A stretch of 64,000 nt of DNA, taken from assembly GCA_964540755.1 (NCBI GenBank), contig CAZIOB010000045.1:115755-179754 (forward strand), read 5' to 3'. Each line of letters begins with the position of its first letter. Position 1 is the first letter of the stretch. The notes beneath the pieces are model-generated. The model had not been told where the DNA came from, did not search any database, and was given only the letters and a program-made list of their open reading frames with translations. A program made the position numbers and the translations under genes. This document shows positions 33,671 to 42,839 of the stretch, piece by piece. This DNA is from JAAYJR01 sp964540755 (GTDB lineage: Bacteria; Bacteroidota; Bacteroidia; Bacteroidales; Prolixibacteraceae).

Positions 33671-35038
33671 ATGAATAATGAAAAATCATTTGCTGATGTT
33701 TTAGTAATAGGAAGCAGTGCAGCGGGATTGGTAGCGGCAATAACGGGGAAAAGAGTAAATCCTGAAAAAAAGTTTGTAGTTGCAACAATGTTGCCCAAAA
33801 CTTTAATTCCTTGTGGAATCCCTTATATTTTTGGATCTGTAGGAAGTTCGGATAACGACATCCTTCCTGTTGAAGCTATGTTTAAATCGAATAACATAGA
33901 AATGATTGTAGATGAAGCACAGGAGATCCGGATGGAAAATAAGAGTGTACTTTTCAGGTCAGGTAAGGAAATTTCATACGATAAGCTGATGATATGTACA
34001 GGTTCTATTCCTACAAAACCTTCATGGCTTAAAGGTTATGACCTTGAAAATGTATTCATGGTTCCAAAGGACAAGCAATACCTTGATGATATGCATCAAA
34101 AACTGGATGGTTTAAATAAGATAGTGACGGTAGGGGCAGGATTTATCGGGGTAGAGATATCGGATGAGTTAAATAAGGCAGGCAAAGAAGTTACGCTTAT
34201 TGAAAAATTGCCACTTATTTTAGGATTGGCTTTTGATGAAGATATTTCCGGCAGAGTGGAAGAACTCATTAAGGAAAGGGGTGTGAAAATTTTAACATCA
34301 ACCTCTGTCTCTGAAATTGTCGGGGACGGTAAAGTAGAAGGTGTGAAACTGGAAAATGGTGAGATAATAGAAGCTGATGCAGTCGTGCTTTCCATGGGAT
34401 ACCAGCCTAACTCTGCCCTTGCGGTCAAATCAGGAATAGCTGTCAGCAATAAAGGATATATTAAGACCGATGATTATATGCGTACAGAAGATCATGATGT
34501 TTTTGCTGTAGGTGATTGTGCTGAGAAGAGGGATTTCATTACACGTAAACCTTCACCGGTTATGTTGGCATCTACTGCCTGTGCAGAGGCTCGCATAGCG
34601 GGTATGAACCTCTTTAAACTATCAGCAATAAAAACTTTTATAGGTACTATTTCTATTTTTTCTACTGCTATTGGTGGCACAGGGTTTGGTGTAGCCGGCA
34701 TAACCGAAAGAATGGCTGAAATGGAGAAATTTGATTTTGTTACCGGTTCATTTGAAGGTATTGACCGTCATCCGGGAACTTTGAAAGATACTCACAAACA
34801 ATACGTTAAGCTTTTAGTTGGGAAAGAATCAGGAGTTATTTTAGGTGGAGCGGTTTATGGCGGCCTTTCTGCAGGAGAATTAACAAACACTATCGGGTTT
34901 ATTGTTCAAAACAAAATGACACTTAACTCGCTTCTTACTGCCCAGATTGGTACCCATCCCCTGCTTACCGCATCCCCTGCCGGTTATCCATTGCTTAAGG
35001 CAGCTGAAAATGCATCAACTAAAATAATGTTCAAATAA
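33671..35038 (+). CDS. FAD-dependent disulfide/NADH oxidoreductase (CoA-disulfide reductase-like)
   Basis: A 455-residue flavoprotein with two dinucleotide-binding motifs: VLVIGSSAAGLVAA (FAD, 11-24) and IVTVGAGFIGVEIS (NAD(P)H). A conserved Cys48 in TLIPCGIPY matches the single active-site Cys of CoA-disulfide reductase/NADH oxidase enzymes, and VFAVGDCAE binds FAD in the C-terminal half. The C-terminal dimerisation domain is also present. A TATTTTTG box lies at 33624-33631. The DUF4405 gene follows after 140 nt. Substrate (CoA disulfide, persulfide, polysulfide or O2) is undecided. Confidence 0.88.
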   Translation: MNNEKSFADVLVIGSSAAGLVAAITGKRVNPEKKFVVATMLPKTLIPCGIPYIFGSVGSSDNDILPVEAMFKSNNIEMIVDEAQEIRMENKSVLFRSGKEISYDKLMICTGSIPTKPSWLKGYDLENVFMVPKDKQYLDDMHQKLDGLNKIVTVGAGFIGVEISDELNKAGKEVTLIEKLPLILGLAFDEDISGRVEELIKERGVKILTSTSVSEIVGDGKVEGVKLENGEIIEADAVVLSMGYQPNSALAVKSGIAVSNKGYIKTDDYMRTEDHDVFAVGDCAEKRDFITRKPSPVMLASTACAEARIAGMNLFKLSAIKTFIGTISIFSTAIGGTGFGVAGITERMAEMEKFDFVTGSFEGIDRHPGTLKDTHKQYVKLLVGKESGVILGGAVYGGLSAGELTNTIGFIVQNKMTLNSLLTAQIGTHPLLTASPAGYPLLKAAENASTKIMFK

Positions 35039-35178
35039 AATATTCCGGCCAATCAGTTAATCAATGATTGTGAGGCTGGGCTCTGAAGAGCAGTAAGCCC
35101 GGCTGATTCGGAAAAGCGGAAATTAGATTGGAGCTTTAGTAAGGCAATAAAAATTTTATAATTAAAATCAAGAATAAT

Positions 35179-35988
35179 ATGAAACCGGTAACACGTCAGA
35201 AATTAAACATTATAATTGATATAATAATGTTTGTGGTGATGGTTTTACTTGCTGTTATCGGTTTCATTATTCGGTACATAATTATACCGGGATCTGAGCG
35301 ATGGGAAAGATATGGCAGGAATGTTGACCTTACGATTTGGGGCATGGACCGGCATGAGTGGGGGTTTATACATATGATTCTGGGCATCCTGCTTGTTGTA
35401 ATGCTAATTCTTCATATTATATTTCACTGGCAACTTATTATTTGTCTTTTCCGGAGACTAATACCCGGGAAAAATTTCAGGTATGCCATTGTTACACTCC
35501 TTGTTATCGTTTCTGCCCTTTTTATGGCTGCCCCTTTTTATCTGAATACCGAGACAGGCGATCCCATTCGCCGTCAGGGGGAAGGATACGGACGCATGAG
35601 TAATGGCAGGGACAGGGATATAGAAATACAGATGCTCCCGAAGAGTGACGAAGCAGGGACTCAGGTAGAATCATATACCGATAATTCAACCGGATTGAAA
35701 GAAGTGACGGACATAACAGAATCCGCAGCAGAAGATCAGGCCGGGCATTATGCCGGGGAAGACCATGAGGGAGAGCACGTTCGGGTTTTGGATATAAAAG
35801 GGTATCATACTATTGGTTATCTGGCTGCCACTCATAATATTTCAGCAGGGGAATTGAAGAAAAAGCTGGATATCCCATTAAGTGTTTCTGATAATGAGAG
35901 GCTGGGAAGGATCCGCAGGATATACGGCTTTACTATGAGTGAGGTGGAGGATTGTATTCTTGATCTCCGGGAAACCGGAGTCAGATGA
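35179..35988 (+). CDS. DUF4405-type membrane protein with C-terminal soluble domain
   Basis: A 269-residue protein. Four hydrophobic stretches cover about residues 10-125, with conserved-looking His at HEWGFIH (57-64) and LILHIIFHW, typical of DUF4405 cytochrome-b-like proteins that may bind haem. After a low-complexity acidic linker, the last ~75 residues (VLDIKGYHTIGYLAATHNIS, then SAGELKKKLDIP) resemble the small helical domain seen at the C-terminus of some NapH/electron-transfer membrane proteins. It may pass electrons together with the flavoprotein upstream, but no haem c site or Fe-S motif is present. In the preceding gap, a GGCTGGGCT / AGCCCGGC stem at 35074-35106 has no U-tract. Confidence 0.7.
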   Translation: MKPVTRQKLNIIIDIIMFVVMVLLAVIGFIIRYIIIPGSERWERYGRNVDLTIWGMDRHEWGFIHMILGILLVVMLILHIIFHWQLIICLFRRLIPGKNFRYAIVTLLVIVSALFMAAPFYLNTETGDPIRRQGEGYGRMSNGRDRDIEIQMLPKSDEAGTQVESYTDNSTGLKEVTDITESAAEDQAGHYAGEDHEGEHVRVLDIKGYHTIGYLAATHNISAGELKKKLDIPLSVSDNERLGRIRRIYGFTMSEVEDCILDLRETGVR

Positions 35989-36118
35989 TCTTTTATAGGT
36001 TCCCGTTACTTACTGTTTAAAATTAGTTTTTTAGGTGATACATTAAATTGCTGTGAATGCAGTTCAGGAGAGGAAGATTCAGTAATAATGGAAAGGAAAG
36101 GAAAACCGGGATCATGCT

Positions 36119-36790
36119 TCACAGGTGAAAAAGAACTCCGAATGTAAAAGGCGACCAGACCGATGTTCTTATCCCTGTCTTTTTCAAGGCATTGTTTGTC
36201 CATACGTTGCATGTCATAAATAGTGAAAAACTTCCATTTGCATAGTAAAATGCATCAAATTCGTTATATCCGGGGAAGGATAATTTTTTTAGCCGGCCAT
36301 TCTCCATTTTCTGAAAAGATTTTTCAATATATGCATTAAGTGTATCAAGTTGCCACTTGCATATACTAATGGCTTTCCACGATTCAGAATCATATCTGTG
36401 GCATGTTACATGCATTGCTGATTCACTTTTAAGGAACACGGCCTGAAAAGCAACCGGCAGAGTGAGATCTGACCATTCAGGTGTATTTATATAAAATTCT
36501 TTATCTCCCCAACCAAAAGAAACAAATTTTGTGCCTGGCAGAATATAAAGATTTTCCAGGAATTGTTCCCTAATATCGGAGGAGGGAATAATGATATCAA
36601 GATGAATGCCGTTGCTTGAGATATATATTTTTTTCCTCGGATGACATGAATATTCAGGCGGGTGGGTAGGGAGGAGTGATAAAAGAAAGGCAGAAATCAT
36701 GTATAGAAAGACCAGGACTAATATTGTCAGCAGGAGTATTCTGAAAATATATAATATGTTCTTAAGAACTGTTCTCATATGCACCTGCAA
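36119..36790 (-). CDS. DUF2459 family protein
   Basis: A 223-residue protein with one N-terminal membrane segment (about 12-38). The soluble part matches DUF2459 (TIGR02117): KIYISSNGIHLDIIIP, FVSFGWGDKEFYINTPEWSD and FYYANGSFSLFMTCNVWTN, where Cys and Asn/His positions suggest a hydrolase-like fold, but no enzyme activity is established. It is likely periplasmic. It ends in the tail region of the DUF4405 gene (convergent), and repeat copy 7 lies 42 nt upstream. Confidence 0.85.
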   Translation of the reverse strand: MQVHMRTVLKNILYIFRILLLTILVLVFLYMISAFLLSLLPTHPPEYSCHPRKKIYISSNGIHLDIIIPSSDIREQFLENLYILPGTKFVSFGWGDKEFYINTPEWSDLTLPVAFQAVFLKSESAMHVTCHRYDSESWKAISICKWQLDTLNAYIEKSFQKMENGRLKKLSFPGYNEFDAFYYANGSFSLFMTCNVWTNNALKKTGIRTSVWSPFTFGVLFHL

Positions 36791-36832
36791 TTTTCATCTG
36801 CAGACCTGTTTTACAAATTAAAATAAATATTG

Positions 36833-36924
36833 TGAAACGAGCATTATTGTATAATCATCCGCGAGTATTATTAAAACTTATACCGGCTTCATATGACACC
36901 TTTAAAATTAATAATTATAATCAT
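36833..36924 (-). repeat. dispersed intergenic element, copy 7 (type A, diverged)
   Basis: On the minus strand ATGATTATAATTATTAATTT, GGTGTCATATGAAGCCGGTA, AGTTTTAATAATACTCG, a GATTATACAAT hairpin and GCTCGTTTCAC. Several mismatches to the others, but the order of blocks is the same. It fills the gap between the LysM gene and the DUF2459 gene, with its left end toward the LysM stop codon, so it faces no gene start. Promoter-like position CACCTTTA. Confidence 0.78.
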
Positions 36925-36932
36925 ACGGAAAA

Positions 36933-37874
36933 TTATATTTTAGGCTTTCTTTTCCGGAGATATATTATGTCACCCACATTAGGTTGCTGTTGTATATCAA
37001 TGTGGTTTCTCCGGTACAGAGGTCGTAGCCTTATACCGTATAACTGGGAAATATAATGCATAGTCTCGCCCCGGTCAACTGTATGGGTGGGATGTCCCCG
37101 GGATGAGCTTCTTTTTTTCAATTCAAGATAAATCACTTCATTTGTCCCGGGCACATATCCTTCCGGAAGGTCATTAAATTTATATAATTCCCATGCTTCT
37201 ATGCCGAGTTCCTGAGCTATTATTTCATATGTGTCTCCTTTTTGCGCAATAACCGCCTCAAGTCCGTTAATGGTAATTATTTTATGCGCTTTGAAGGGAT
37301 TTATATTTAATTTGTCAGACATAGCCGGATTACTAATCTGTTTTTGTTCAAATGCATATAATTGTTGAAATGTCTCCTTATGATCGAGCCGGTAAAGCTT
37401 ATATTTTTCAATAATATCTATCAGTTGCCTGTCGTAATATCTCGCAGTTGCATAACCAGCCTTTTTCAATCCTCTGGCCCATCCTTTATAATCATCGCGT
37501 GGCAGTTCAAAAAGAAATGCATACCTGCTGTTTAACATTAAAAAGTTAGTGTGATCTATATAAGAATCTTCTATTGATCTGTATTTCCTGAAACATTCAT
37601 TTTTCCGGTCATCATCATAATAAATTTTTTGACCGCGCCAGTCATTCTTGCATTTAATCCCGAAATGGTTATTGGATTTACGGGCAAGCTCGCTTTTGCC
37701 ATTAGCAGATTCAAGGCATGCCTGAGCCATTTTTATGCTTGCCGGGATTCCGCTTCTTGACATCTCTTTTATAGCAAGCAACTGATATTTTTGTATATAT
37801 TCTGTCCTGCTGTCCTGGGGGAAAGCTGAAAATGTAATAATAAGAAATATGATACAAATAGTAATACGTCTCAT
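36933..37874 (-). CDS. glucosaminidase-domain protein with two LysM repeats
   Basis: A secreted peptidoglycan hydrolase of 313 residues. I start at 37874 (MRRITICIIFLIITFSAFPQ), where a signal peptide begins; a start 51 nt further up would put charged residues before it. The glucosaminidase domain covers about 25-165, with QACLESANGKSELA, where the Glu is the predicted catalytic acid, and NNHFGIKC. Two LysM repeats follow (around VIAQKGDTYEIIAQELG and HTVDRGETMHYISQLYG), which would hold the enzyme on peptidoglycan. It is alone in its unit. Confidence 0.9.
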   Translation of the reverse strand: MRRITICIIFLIITFSAFPQDSRTEYIQKYQLLAIKEMSRSGIPASIKMAQACLESANGKSELARKSNNHFGIKCKNDWRGQKIYYDDDRKNECFRKYRSIEDSYIDHTNFLMLNSRYAFLFELPRDDYKGWARGLKKAGYATARYYDRQLIDIIEKYKLYRLDHKETFQQLYAFEQKQISNPAMSDKLNINPFKAHKIITINGLEAVIAQKGDTYEIIAQELGIEAWELYKFNDLPEGYVPGTNEVIYLELKKRSSSRGHPTHTVDRGETMHYISQLYGIRLRPLYRRNHIDIQQQPNVGDIIYLRKRKPKI

Positions 37875-38066
37875 TCGAGTCTTTTTTCGCAATTTTTCAG
37901 ATAAAAATACTCTCTTATTCGGCATATTTACTGTTATGAATAATTATTTATTAACATATTTACGTGAATTTCTACATGATTATACCCGAAACTATAGTTC
38001 CGGGAATGCAAATAATATACTAACGGGTAAATATTTATTTTGATATTCAGGGTTAATATAAAATTT

Positions 38067-38801
38067 TCATAAAGGGGTGACCGGACTAAACTGGTTTTTT
38101 CTGAAAAGTTTGAGAAACTCGTTCCAAACCGGATCATCAGGAGGATCAGCAATTATGGTCACCTGGTTTTTTTTAACAGGATGAACAAATTCCAGTTTGC
38201 GGGCATGCAGATGAATTCCTTTATCATTGTTTGGTCTCGGAAAACCGTATTTTATATCTCCCTTAATCCGCATGTTGAGGGTTCCTAGCTGAACTCTTAT
38301 CTGGTGATGCCTTCCTGTAAACAAATCTATTTCCAGGAGGTGATACCGGTTTAGGCTTGCGACATGACGATAGGTAAGTTTTGCATATTTTGTACCATAA
38401 ACAGGCTTTTGAAATGCATAGCTTTTGTTTTTTGTTTTATTTTTTTTAAGAAAATGCTCCAGGGTATCAGAATATTTTGGAGGCCGCTTGTTAACAACTG
38501 CCCAGTAGGTTTTTTTTATCTGATCCCTTTTTGAGAACATTTTATTTAAGCGTTCCAGCGCTTTGCCTGTTTTTGCCAGCAGTACAACCCCGCTGGTAGG
38601 CCGGTCGAGTCGATGGGGAAGGCCGAGAAAAACATTGCCCGGCTTATTATATTTTTCTTTCAGGTAGTCTTTCATGTCATCGACAAGTGTCCTTTCATCA
38701 GTTATATCCGACTGCACCAGTTCTCCGCAGGCCTTGTTGACAGCAATTATATGATTATCTTCGTAAATTATCTGCACATCTGTTATTCTGAATATTAACA
38801 C
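38067..38801 (-). CDS. RluA-family pseudouridine synthase
   Basis: Converts specific uridines of rRNA or tRNA to pseudouridine. The 244 residues hold the RluA catalytic motif GLPHRLDRPTSGVVLLAKT, whose Asp in HRLDRPTSG is the nucleophile, plus TGRHHQIRVQL and KLEFVHPV. No S4 domain is present, so it resembles the short RluA/RluC-like enzymes; which nucleotide is modified is not clear. It is single on the minus strand, 108 nt downstream of panB. Confidence 0.94.
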   Translation of the reverse strand: MLIFRITDVQIIYEDNHIIAVNKACGELVQSDITDERTLVDDMKDYLKEKYNKPGNVFLGLPHRLDRPTSGVVLLAKTGKALERLNKMFSKRDQIKKTYWAVVNKRPPKYSDTLEHFLKKNKTKNKSYAFQKPVYGTKYAKLTYRHVASLNRYHLLEIDLFTGRHHQIRVQLGTLNMRIKGDIKYGFPRPNNDKGIHLHARKLEFVHPVKKNQVTIIADPPDDPVWNEFLKLFRKNQFSPVTPL

Positions 38802-38909
38802 TACACTTTATCTCCGTAAGGAATCAGCGTTAAGTTATTTCCAACGGGAAAGAATATTATATTATGTCAGTTAATTTGTTTTTCTTTTCACGGCATGATA
38901 TTAACTTTA

Positions 38910-39725
38910 TCAATACTGTTCTTTTTCATTGGGAAAATCCTTTGATTTAACATCACTGATATAATTGATTACTGCTCCTTTTATTTCAGCGGCGATATTA
39001 TGGTAGCGCCTGAGAAAGCGGGGAGAAAATTGCTGTGTAATTCCCAACATATCGTGAATCACCAATACCTGTCCGTCAACATCCGGGCCTGCGCCAATGC
39101 CGATAACAGGTATTTTAAGCTCGCTGGCAACTTTTTTTCCGAGCCGGGCCGGAATTTTTTCCAGTACTATCGAAAAACAACCGGTATCTTCAAGTAATTT
39201 AGCATCTGTGATAAGCTTATTAGCCTCTGCATCTTCCTTGGCCCTGACAGAATAAGTGCCAAATTTATGAATGGACTGCGGCATTAGGCCTAAGTGTCCC
39301 ATTACAGGAATACCTGCAGACAGTATTCTGTTAACAGATTCAATTACTTCCGAGCCTCCCTCAAGCTTTACTGCATCCGCAGCAGTTTCTTTCATTATGC
39401 GTATAGCCGACACAAGGGCTTCCCTTGAATCGCCCTGGTATGTACCAAAAGGAAGGTCAACCACAACGAGTGCCCTTTTAACTCCTTTCACCACTGACTT
39501 ACCATGGTAGATCATTTCGTTAAGCGTAATTGGAAGTGTCGTGTCATTACCAGCCATTACATTGGAGGCCGAATCGCCTACTAGCACTATATCAATGCCT
39601 GCCTCGTCAACCAGGTATGCCATGCTGTAATCGTATGCTGTCAGCATTGCTATTTTTTCACCTCTTAACTTCATTTCTGACAAACGGTGGGTGGTTACTT
39701 TTTTTATTTCACTAATTGATGACAT
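38910..39725 (-). CDS. panB: 3-methyl-2-oxobutanoate hydroxymethyltransferase
   Basis: Makes ketopantoate from alpha-ketoisovalerate and methylenetetrahydrofolate, the first step of pantothenate synthesis. The start is taken as ATG 39725 (MSSISEIKKVTTHRLSEMK), giving 271 residues. Motifs are MLTAYDYSMAYLVDEAGID, VLVGDSASNV, LEGGSEV, MGHLGLMPQ and IPVIGIGAGPDVDGQVLV. A clear promoter (39750-39780) lies upstream, with 25 nt from the -7 box to the start. coaD elsewhere in the window acts later in the same pathway. Confidence 0.96.
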   Translation of the reverse strand: MSSISEIKKVTTHRLSEMKLRGEKIAMLTAYDYSMAYLVDEAGIDIVLVGDSASNVMAGNDTTLPITLNEMIYHGKSVVKGVKRALVVVDLPFGTYQGDSREALVSAIRIMKETAADAVKLEGGSEVIESVNRILSAGIPVMGHLGLMPQSIHKFGTYSVRAKEDAEANKLITDAKLLEDTGCFSIVLEKIPARLGKKVASELKIPVIGIGAGPDVDGQVLVIHDMLGITQQFSPRFLRRYHNIAAEIKGAVINYISDVKSKDFPNEKEQY

Positions 39726-39749
39726 AATTATTTGGTATAAATTATCATA

Positions 39750-39780
39750 CAAAATTAGATAAAGGTTTTATCTCACCAAA
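39750..39780 (-). promoter_or_regulatory. Bacteroidota-type promoter of panB
   Basis: On the minus strand TTTG (39777-39780), a 19-nt spacer and TAATTTTG (39750-39757), an exact TTTG-N19-TAnnTTTG. It ends 25 nt before the panB ATG at 39725. One of the best such matches in the window. Confidence 0.65.
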
Positions 39781-40041
39781 ATAGTTTTTATCTGCAATAA
39801 AAATATTAACATCACCAATAGCATGCCGGTAATATTACAAAAAGGCATTATGTTTTGTATAATAATTATATAATACATTGTACAACAGGCTTTTATATAA
39901 AAATTCATAACATCTGCAGGAACTTGTTTTTAAAAGTAATAAATAAAATAATCGTTTTTCATGTTTAGAATTTTATAATTGCCTGAAAAATATTTAGGAA
40001 AATAATATTCGTTGTGCTTAACTTTTATTAACCGATGTATA

Positions 40042-40071
40042 TTTGAGGTTGCATAAGTATTTTTTACTTTG
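40042..40071 (+). promoter_or_regulatory. promoter of the gene at 40097
   Basis: TTTG at 40042-40045, 19-nt spacer, then TACTTTG at 40065-40071, a TAnnTTTG box lacking one T. The ATG is 26 nt further on. The rest of the 371-nt divergent gap (39781-40041) is AT-rich with no gene, repeat or structure I could identify. Confidence 0.55.
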
Positions 40072-40096
40072 GCAGCTTTAACGAATTGTAATATAT

Positions 40097-41386
40097 ATGA
40101 GAACGTTGTTTATATCATTAAATGTTTTAGTTGTTTCCGTCCTGTTTCCTTTAATTACAATTGCCGGCGGCAATTCTGACAGCGCTGAAATAATTATATT
40201 CCATAAGAATGAGCTGGATATGGGATTCATATTTCAAACTATTCCTGAACGAGAGGAATTGCGGACTGACTTCCTGCATAATTATGAGGAAATCAGGATG
40301 AATACAGGCAGGTTCCGCTTAATAAACAGAAATTGGAATTATTTTAACTATAAGCAGGAGGATTGGGTATATATGTTTGAAGGCGGATTATTTGGAGGCC
40401 GGGGCTCTGTTATTGACAGTTCGGCTGACAGGAATGTTATTGCAGATCAGGATGTGCTGGGAATGCAGGGTAGGGCGGCTGCTTCTTATAATTTACGTTA
40501 TTATTATGATCACCGTAATTTTACCCTGGTAAGTTTAAGCGCCTGGTCAAGGTTTGATCTTTACCAAAGTAAGTATAATGGAACTGTTATTGACTCAAAT
40601 ATGGTCAGTTCTGCATATGATGAAAGTTCAGTTAATACAAAATTCAGGGCCGGAATAAATGCAAGAGCAGGATGGGGGATGGGAAGGTTAGAAAATATTA
40701 ATCATCTTGTTACAGCAGAACGTCTGCTTGAGAAATATTATCCCCAAAGGATTTTTTCTAATAAGGAGATAAACATGGTTAAAAGGGAGATTGGAAGAAT
40801 AAAGCATCGGCGCGATCGGAAAAAAGGTCATTCACCAGCCAAAGAGTTAGATGAACTGTCACGATATTTAAATCAGCAAATGTTTCTTGAAGAGCCTGTT
40901 GGGGCTCTTTCCGACTGGCAGTTTTCAGAGTTTTTGCCCCGGTATGATGGTTCACGCTTTGAGTTTGGACCCTTTTTCAATTATTTTAACTATGAACCTG
41001 ATTTTATTTACGGGGGTTATCTAAAATTTGAAAACGACAAGTACTATGTTCCGGAATGGAACAGGCTTTACACTGTTACTGTGAGTTATAATAAATATAA
41101 GGACCATGACTGGATATTACTCGAGTCTGTATTGGGTTGCAGTTATTATCCCGGTTTCAGGTCTGAATATGGTTTCGGCATTAAATATGTGCCGGCAATT
41201 GATATACGTGGGCACGGCGATGCGGGACATGTTAGTCATAATGTCATTCCATATTTTAAATATTTCTCCCAGCTGACCCCGGGGTACAGGATTGACTTTG
41301 GTTTTTCATGGTGTATTACATCAAATGACCGTTACATTTTGGCTGGACCTGAATTTTCCCTTTCACTTTATCACAGCAGCTATTGA
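40097..41386 (+). CDS. secreted protein of unknown function, possibly an outer-membrane beta-barrel
   Basis: A 429-residue protein I do not recognise. It has a signal peptide (MRTLFISLNVLVVSVLFPLITIAGG). After it come short stretches rich in aromatic and Gly residues in alternating pattern (for example WVYMFEGGLFGGRGS, AAASYNLRYYYDHRNFTLV, FEFGPFFNYFNYE, FIYGGYLKF, YRIDFGFSWCI), consistent with membrane beta-strands. A charged central stretch of about 60 residues (KREIGRIKHRRDRKKGHS) may be a coiled or periplasmic insert. The protein ends in EFSLSLYHSSY. Alone, with its own promoter. The barrel prediction is an inference. Confidence 0.7.
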   Translation: MRTLFISLNVLVVSVLFPLITIAGGNSDSAEIIIFHKNELDMGFIFQTIPEREELRTDFLHNYEEIRMNTGRFRLINRNWNYFNYKQEDWVYMFEGGLFGGRGSVIDSSADRNVIADQDVLGMQGRAAASYNLRYYYDHRNFTLVSLSAWSRFDLYQSKYNGTVIDSNMVSSAYDESSVNTKFRAGINARAGWGMGRLENINHLVTAERLLEKYYPQRIFSNKEINMVKREIGRIKHRRDRKKGHSPAKELDELSRYLNQQMFLEEPVGALSDWQFSEFLPRYDGSRFEFGPFFNYFNYEPDFIYGGYLKFENDKYYVPEWNRLYTVTVSYNKYKDHDWILLESVLGCSYYPGFRSEYGFGIKYVPAIDIRGHGDAGHVSHNVIPYFKYFSQLTPGYRIDFGFSWCITSNDRYILAGPEFSLSLYHSSY

Positions 41387-41417
41387 TATTTTTTGTATTG
41401 ATATGGTGGACAGGGGT

Positions 41418-42530
41418 TTATATCCGGAGAAATATGTTCTTTCTGTACATATAAAATAAGAGCAACCATATAAGCAGCAAACCGCCTATTATCATTATCA
41501 GCTCTCCGCACTCTCCCGGAAGTATTGCAATCCATCCAAACAGGAAGCCTGTGATGCCGTTAACGTCCAGTATTCTGTCCAGCATATATACAAAAATCGA
41601 ATTCATGCCAATAACCCGGAAATAAAATGCCCAGCTGTGAAAACCCCAGTGATCGATAACCAGGTAAAAAAAAGCAAGTAGCAGAAAGCTTATTCCACCT
41701 GCGAGAAGATTAAAAGTTGATGTCCAGCAGCTTTTAATAACAGGATAAAAAGTTGAAAATATTAAAGAAAGGATGATTCCGGAGAATCCTGCCAATGCCA
41801 GATATGAAATTTTTTGCCAGTCGGTTGATCGTTTGTGCCTCAATATATTACCTGCAAATGTGCCCATCAGGGTTATGCCTGAAGCTGATATGGAACATAA
41901 GATGCCTTCGGGATCGAAAGTGCCTCCATACAATTTCCCCGGTATCAGCATCCTGTCAATATAACCATTTATACATCCTTCGGGTGTCAGTATCCCTGCT
42001 CCGGTTCCCGGTACAGGTATAAGCAACTGAATGATGCCTGTGAATACCAGTATTGCTGCAAGCCAGACAAACCTGCTCCGGAGTGAACTGCAATAGATGA
42101 CAATAAGCGCTGAAATGAAATAAGCAATACCAATTTGTCCCAGCACACTCGGGATCCTGCTTTCAGAAAATCCGGCATTCCTGAAAAAACCGTTATATAT
42201 CATGCCAAAAAGGATCAGAATGATCAACCGTTTGAATATCTTCCCCAGCAACCTTTTTCTTGGAATATTCCTTTCGATTTTAGCAGTAATAGAAAACGGG
42301 ATAGCAACCCCGGATATAAACATAAACAGTGGAAATATCAGATCATAGAAACGAAATCCATCCCATTGGACATGATGCATCTGCGTTTCAAGCCATTCCA
42401 TCCCGGTCATGCGGGAAACTGCAATTGCCAGCATACCTCCTCCGGTAATCCAGAACATGTCAAATCCCCTGAGGGCATCCAGCGAGTATAAACGTTTCCG
42501 GGGTTCTATGCGTAAAGTTTTTTTTGTCAT
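41418..42530 (-). CDS. heparan-alpha-glucosaminide acetyltransferase-like membrane protein (DUF5009)
   Basis: A 370-residue protein with about ten membrane segments and the DUF5009/HGSNAT start: RLYSLDALRGFDMFWITGGG, then FRFYDLIFPLFMFISGVAIPFS. In the human enzyme the family acetylates terminal glucosamine across a membrane; bacterial members probably modify sugars in polysaccharides. The DALRGFD motif and the family-specific His in QMHHVQWDGF are present. No polysaccharide genes lie beside it, so its partner is unknown. It is divergent from dnaK across a 309-nt gap. Confidence 0.88.
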   Translation of the reverse strand: MTKKTLRIEPRKRLYSLDALRGFDMFWITGGGMLAIAVSRMTGMEWLETQMHHVQWDGFRFYDLIFPLFMFISGVAIPFSITAKIERNIPRKRLLGKIFKRLIILILFGMIYNGFFRNAGFSESRIPSVLGQIGIAYFISALIVIYCSSLRSRFVWLAAILVFTGIIQLLIPVPGTGAGILTPEGCINGYIDRMLIPGKLYGGTFDPEGILCSISASGITLMGTFAGNILRHKRSTDWQKISYLALAGFSGIILSLIFSTFYPVIKSCWTSTFNLLAGGISFLLLAFFYLVIDHWGFHSWAFYFRVIGMNSIFVYMLDRILDVNGITGFLFGWIAILPGECGELIMIIGGLLLIWLLLFYMYRKNIFLRI

Positions 42531-42839
42531 TTAAGTCTTTATTGTTAAAGTTAAGTTGCCGTTTATTTACTTGAAATATTTTGACATATTTGTCCGGTTT
42601 TATTTCTATGTGCCAATTTAGATATTTTTGCAGTGAGTCATGTAAAAAAAGAGATAAATTTCAAATAACACCTAATTTAATTCTGCCTTTTTGTCATCGG
42701 AATTGACAATTGTTTTTTACCAGTACCCTTTTCCTGTGTCATATTTTCGCATCACTGGCCTATATTCCAGATGGCACAGTCATTGCTGTTGTTCATTTCG
42801 AAAAAAAGAATTTTAAAAAATAACGAAATAAATAGTAAA
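42531..42839. other. divergent intergenic region before dnaK
   Basis: No gene. It contains TATTTTTG at 42623-42630 on the plus strand, a possible -7 box about 210 nt before the dnaK ATG, and short in-frame codons before the dnaK start that lack family similarity. I saw no CIRCE-type inverted repeat (TTAGCACTC-N9-GAGTGCTAA), so HrcA control is not supported here. Confidence 0.4.

Noticed and set aside
36006..36212. 68-codon frame after the DUF4405 gene
   Set aside because: It overlaps the DUF2459 gene on the same strand in another frame and resembles no family.
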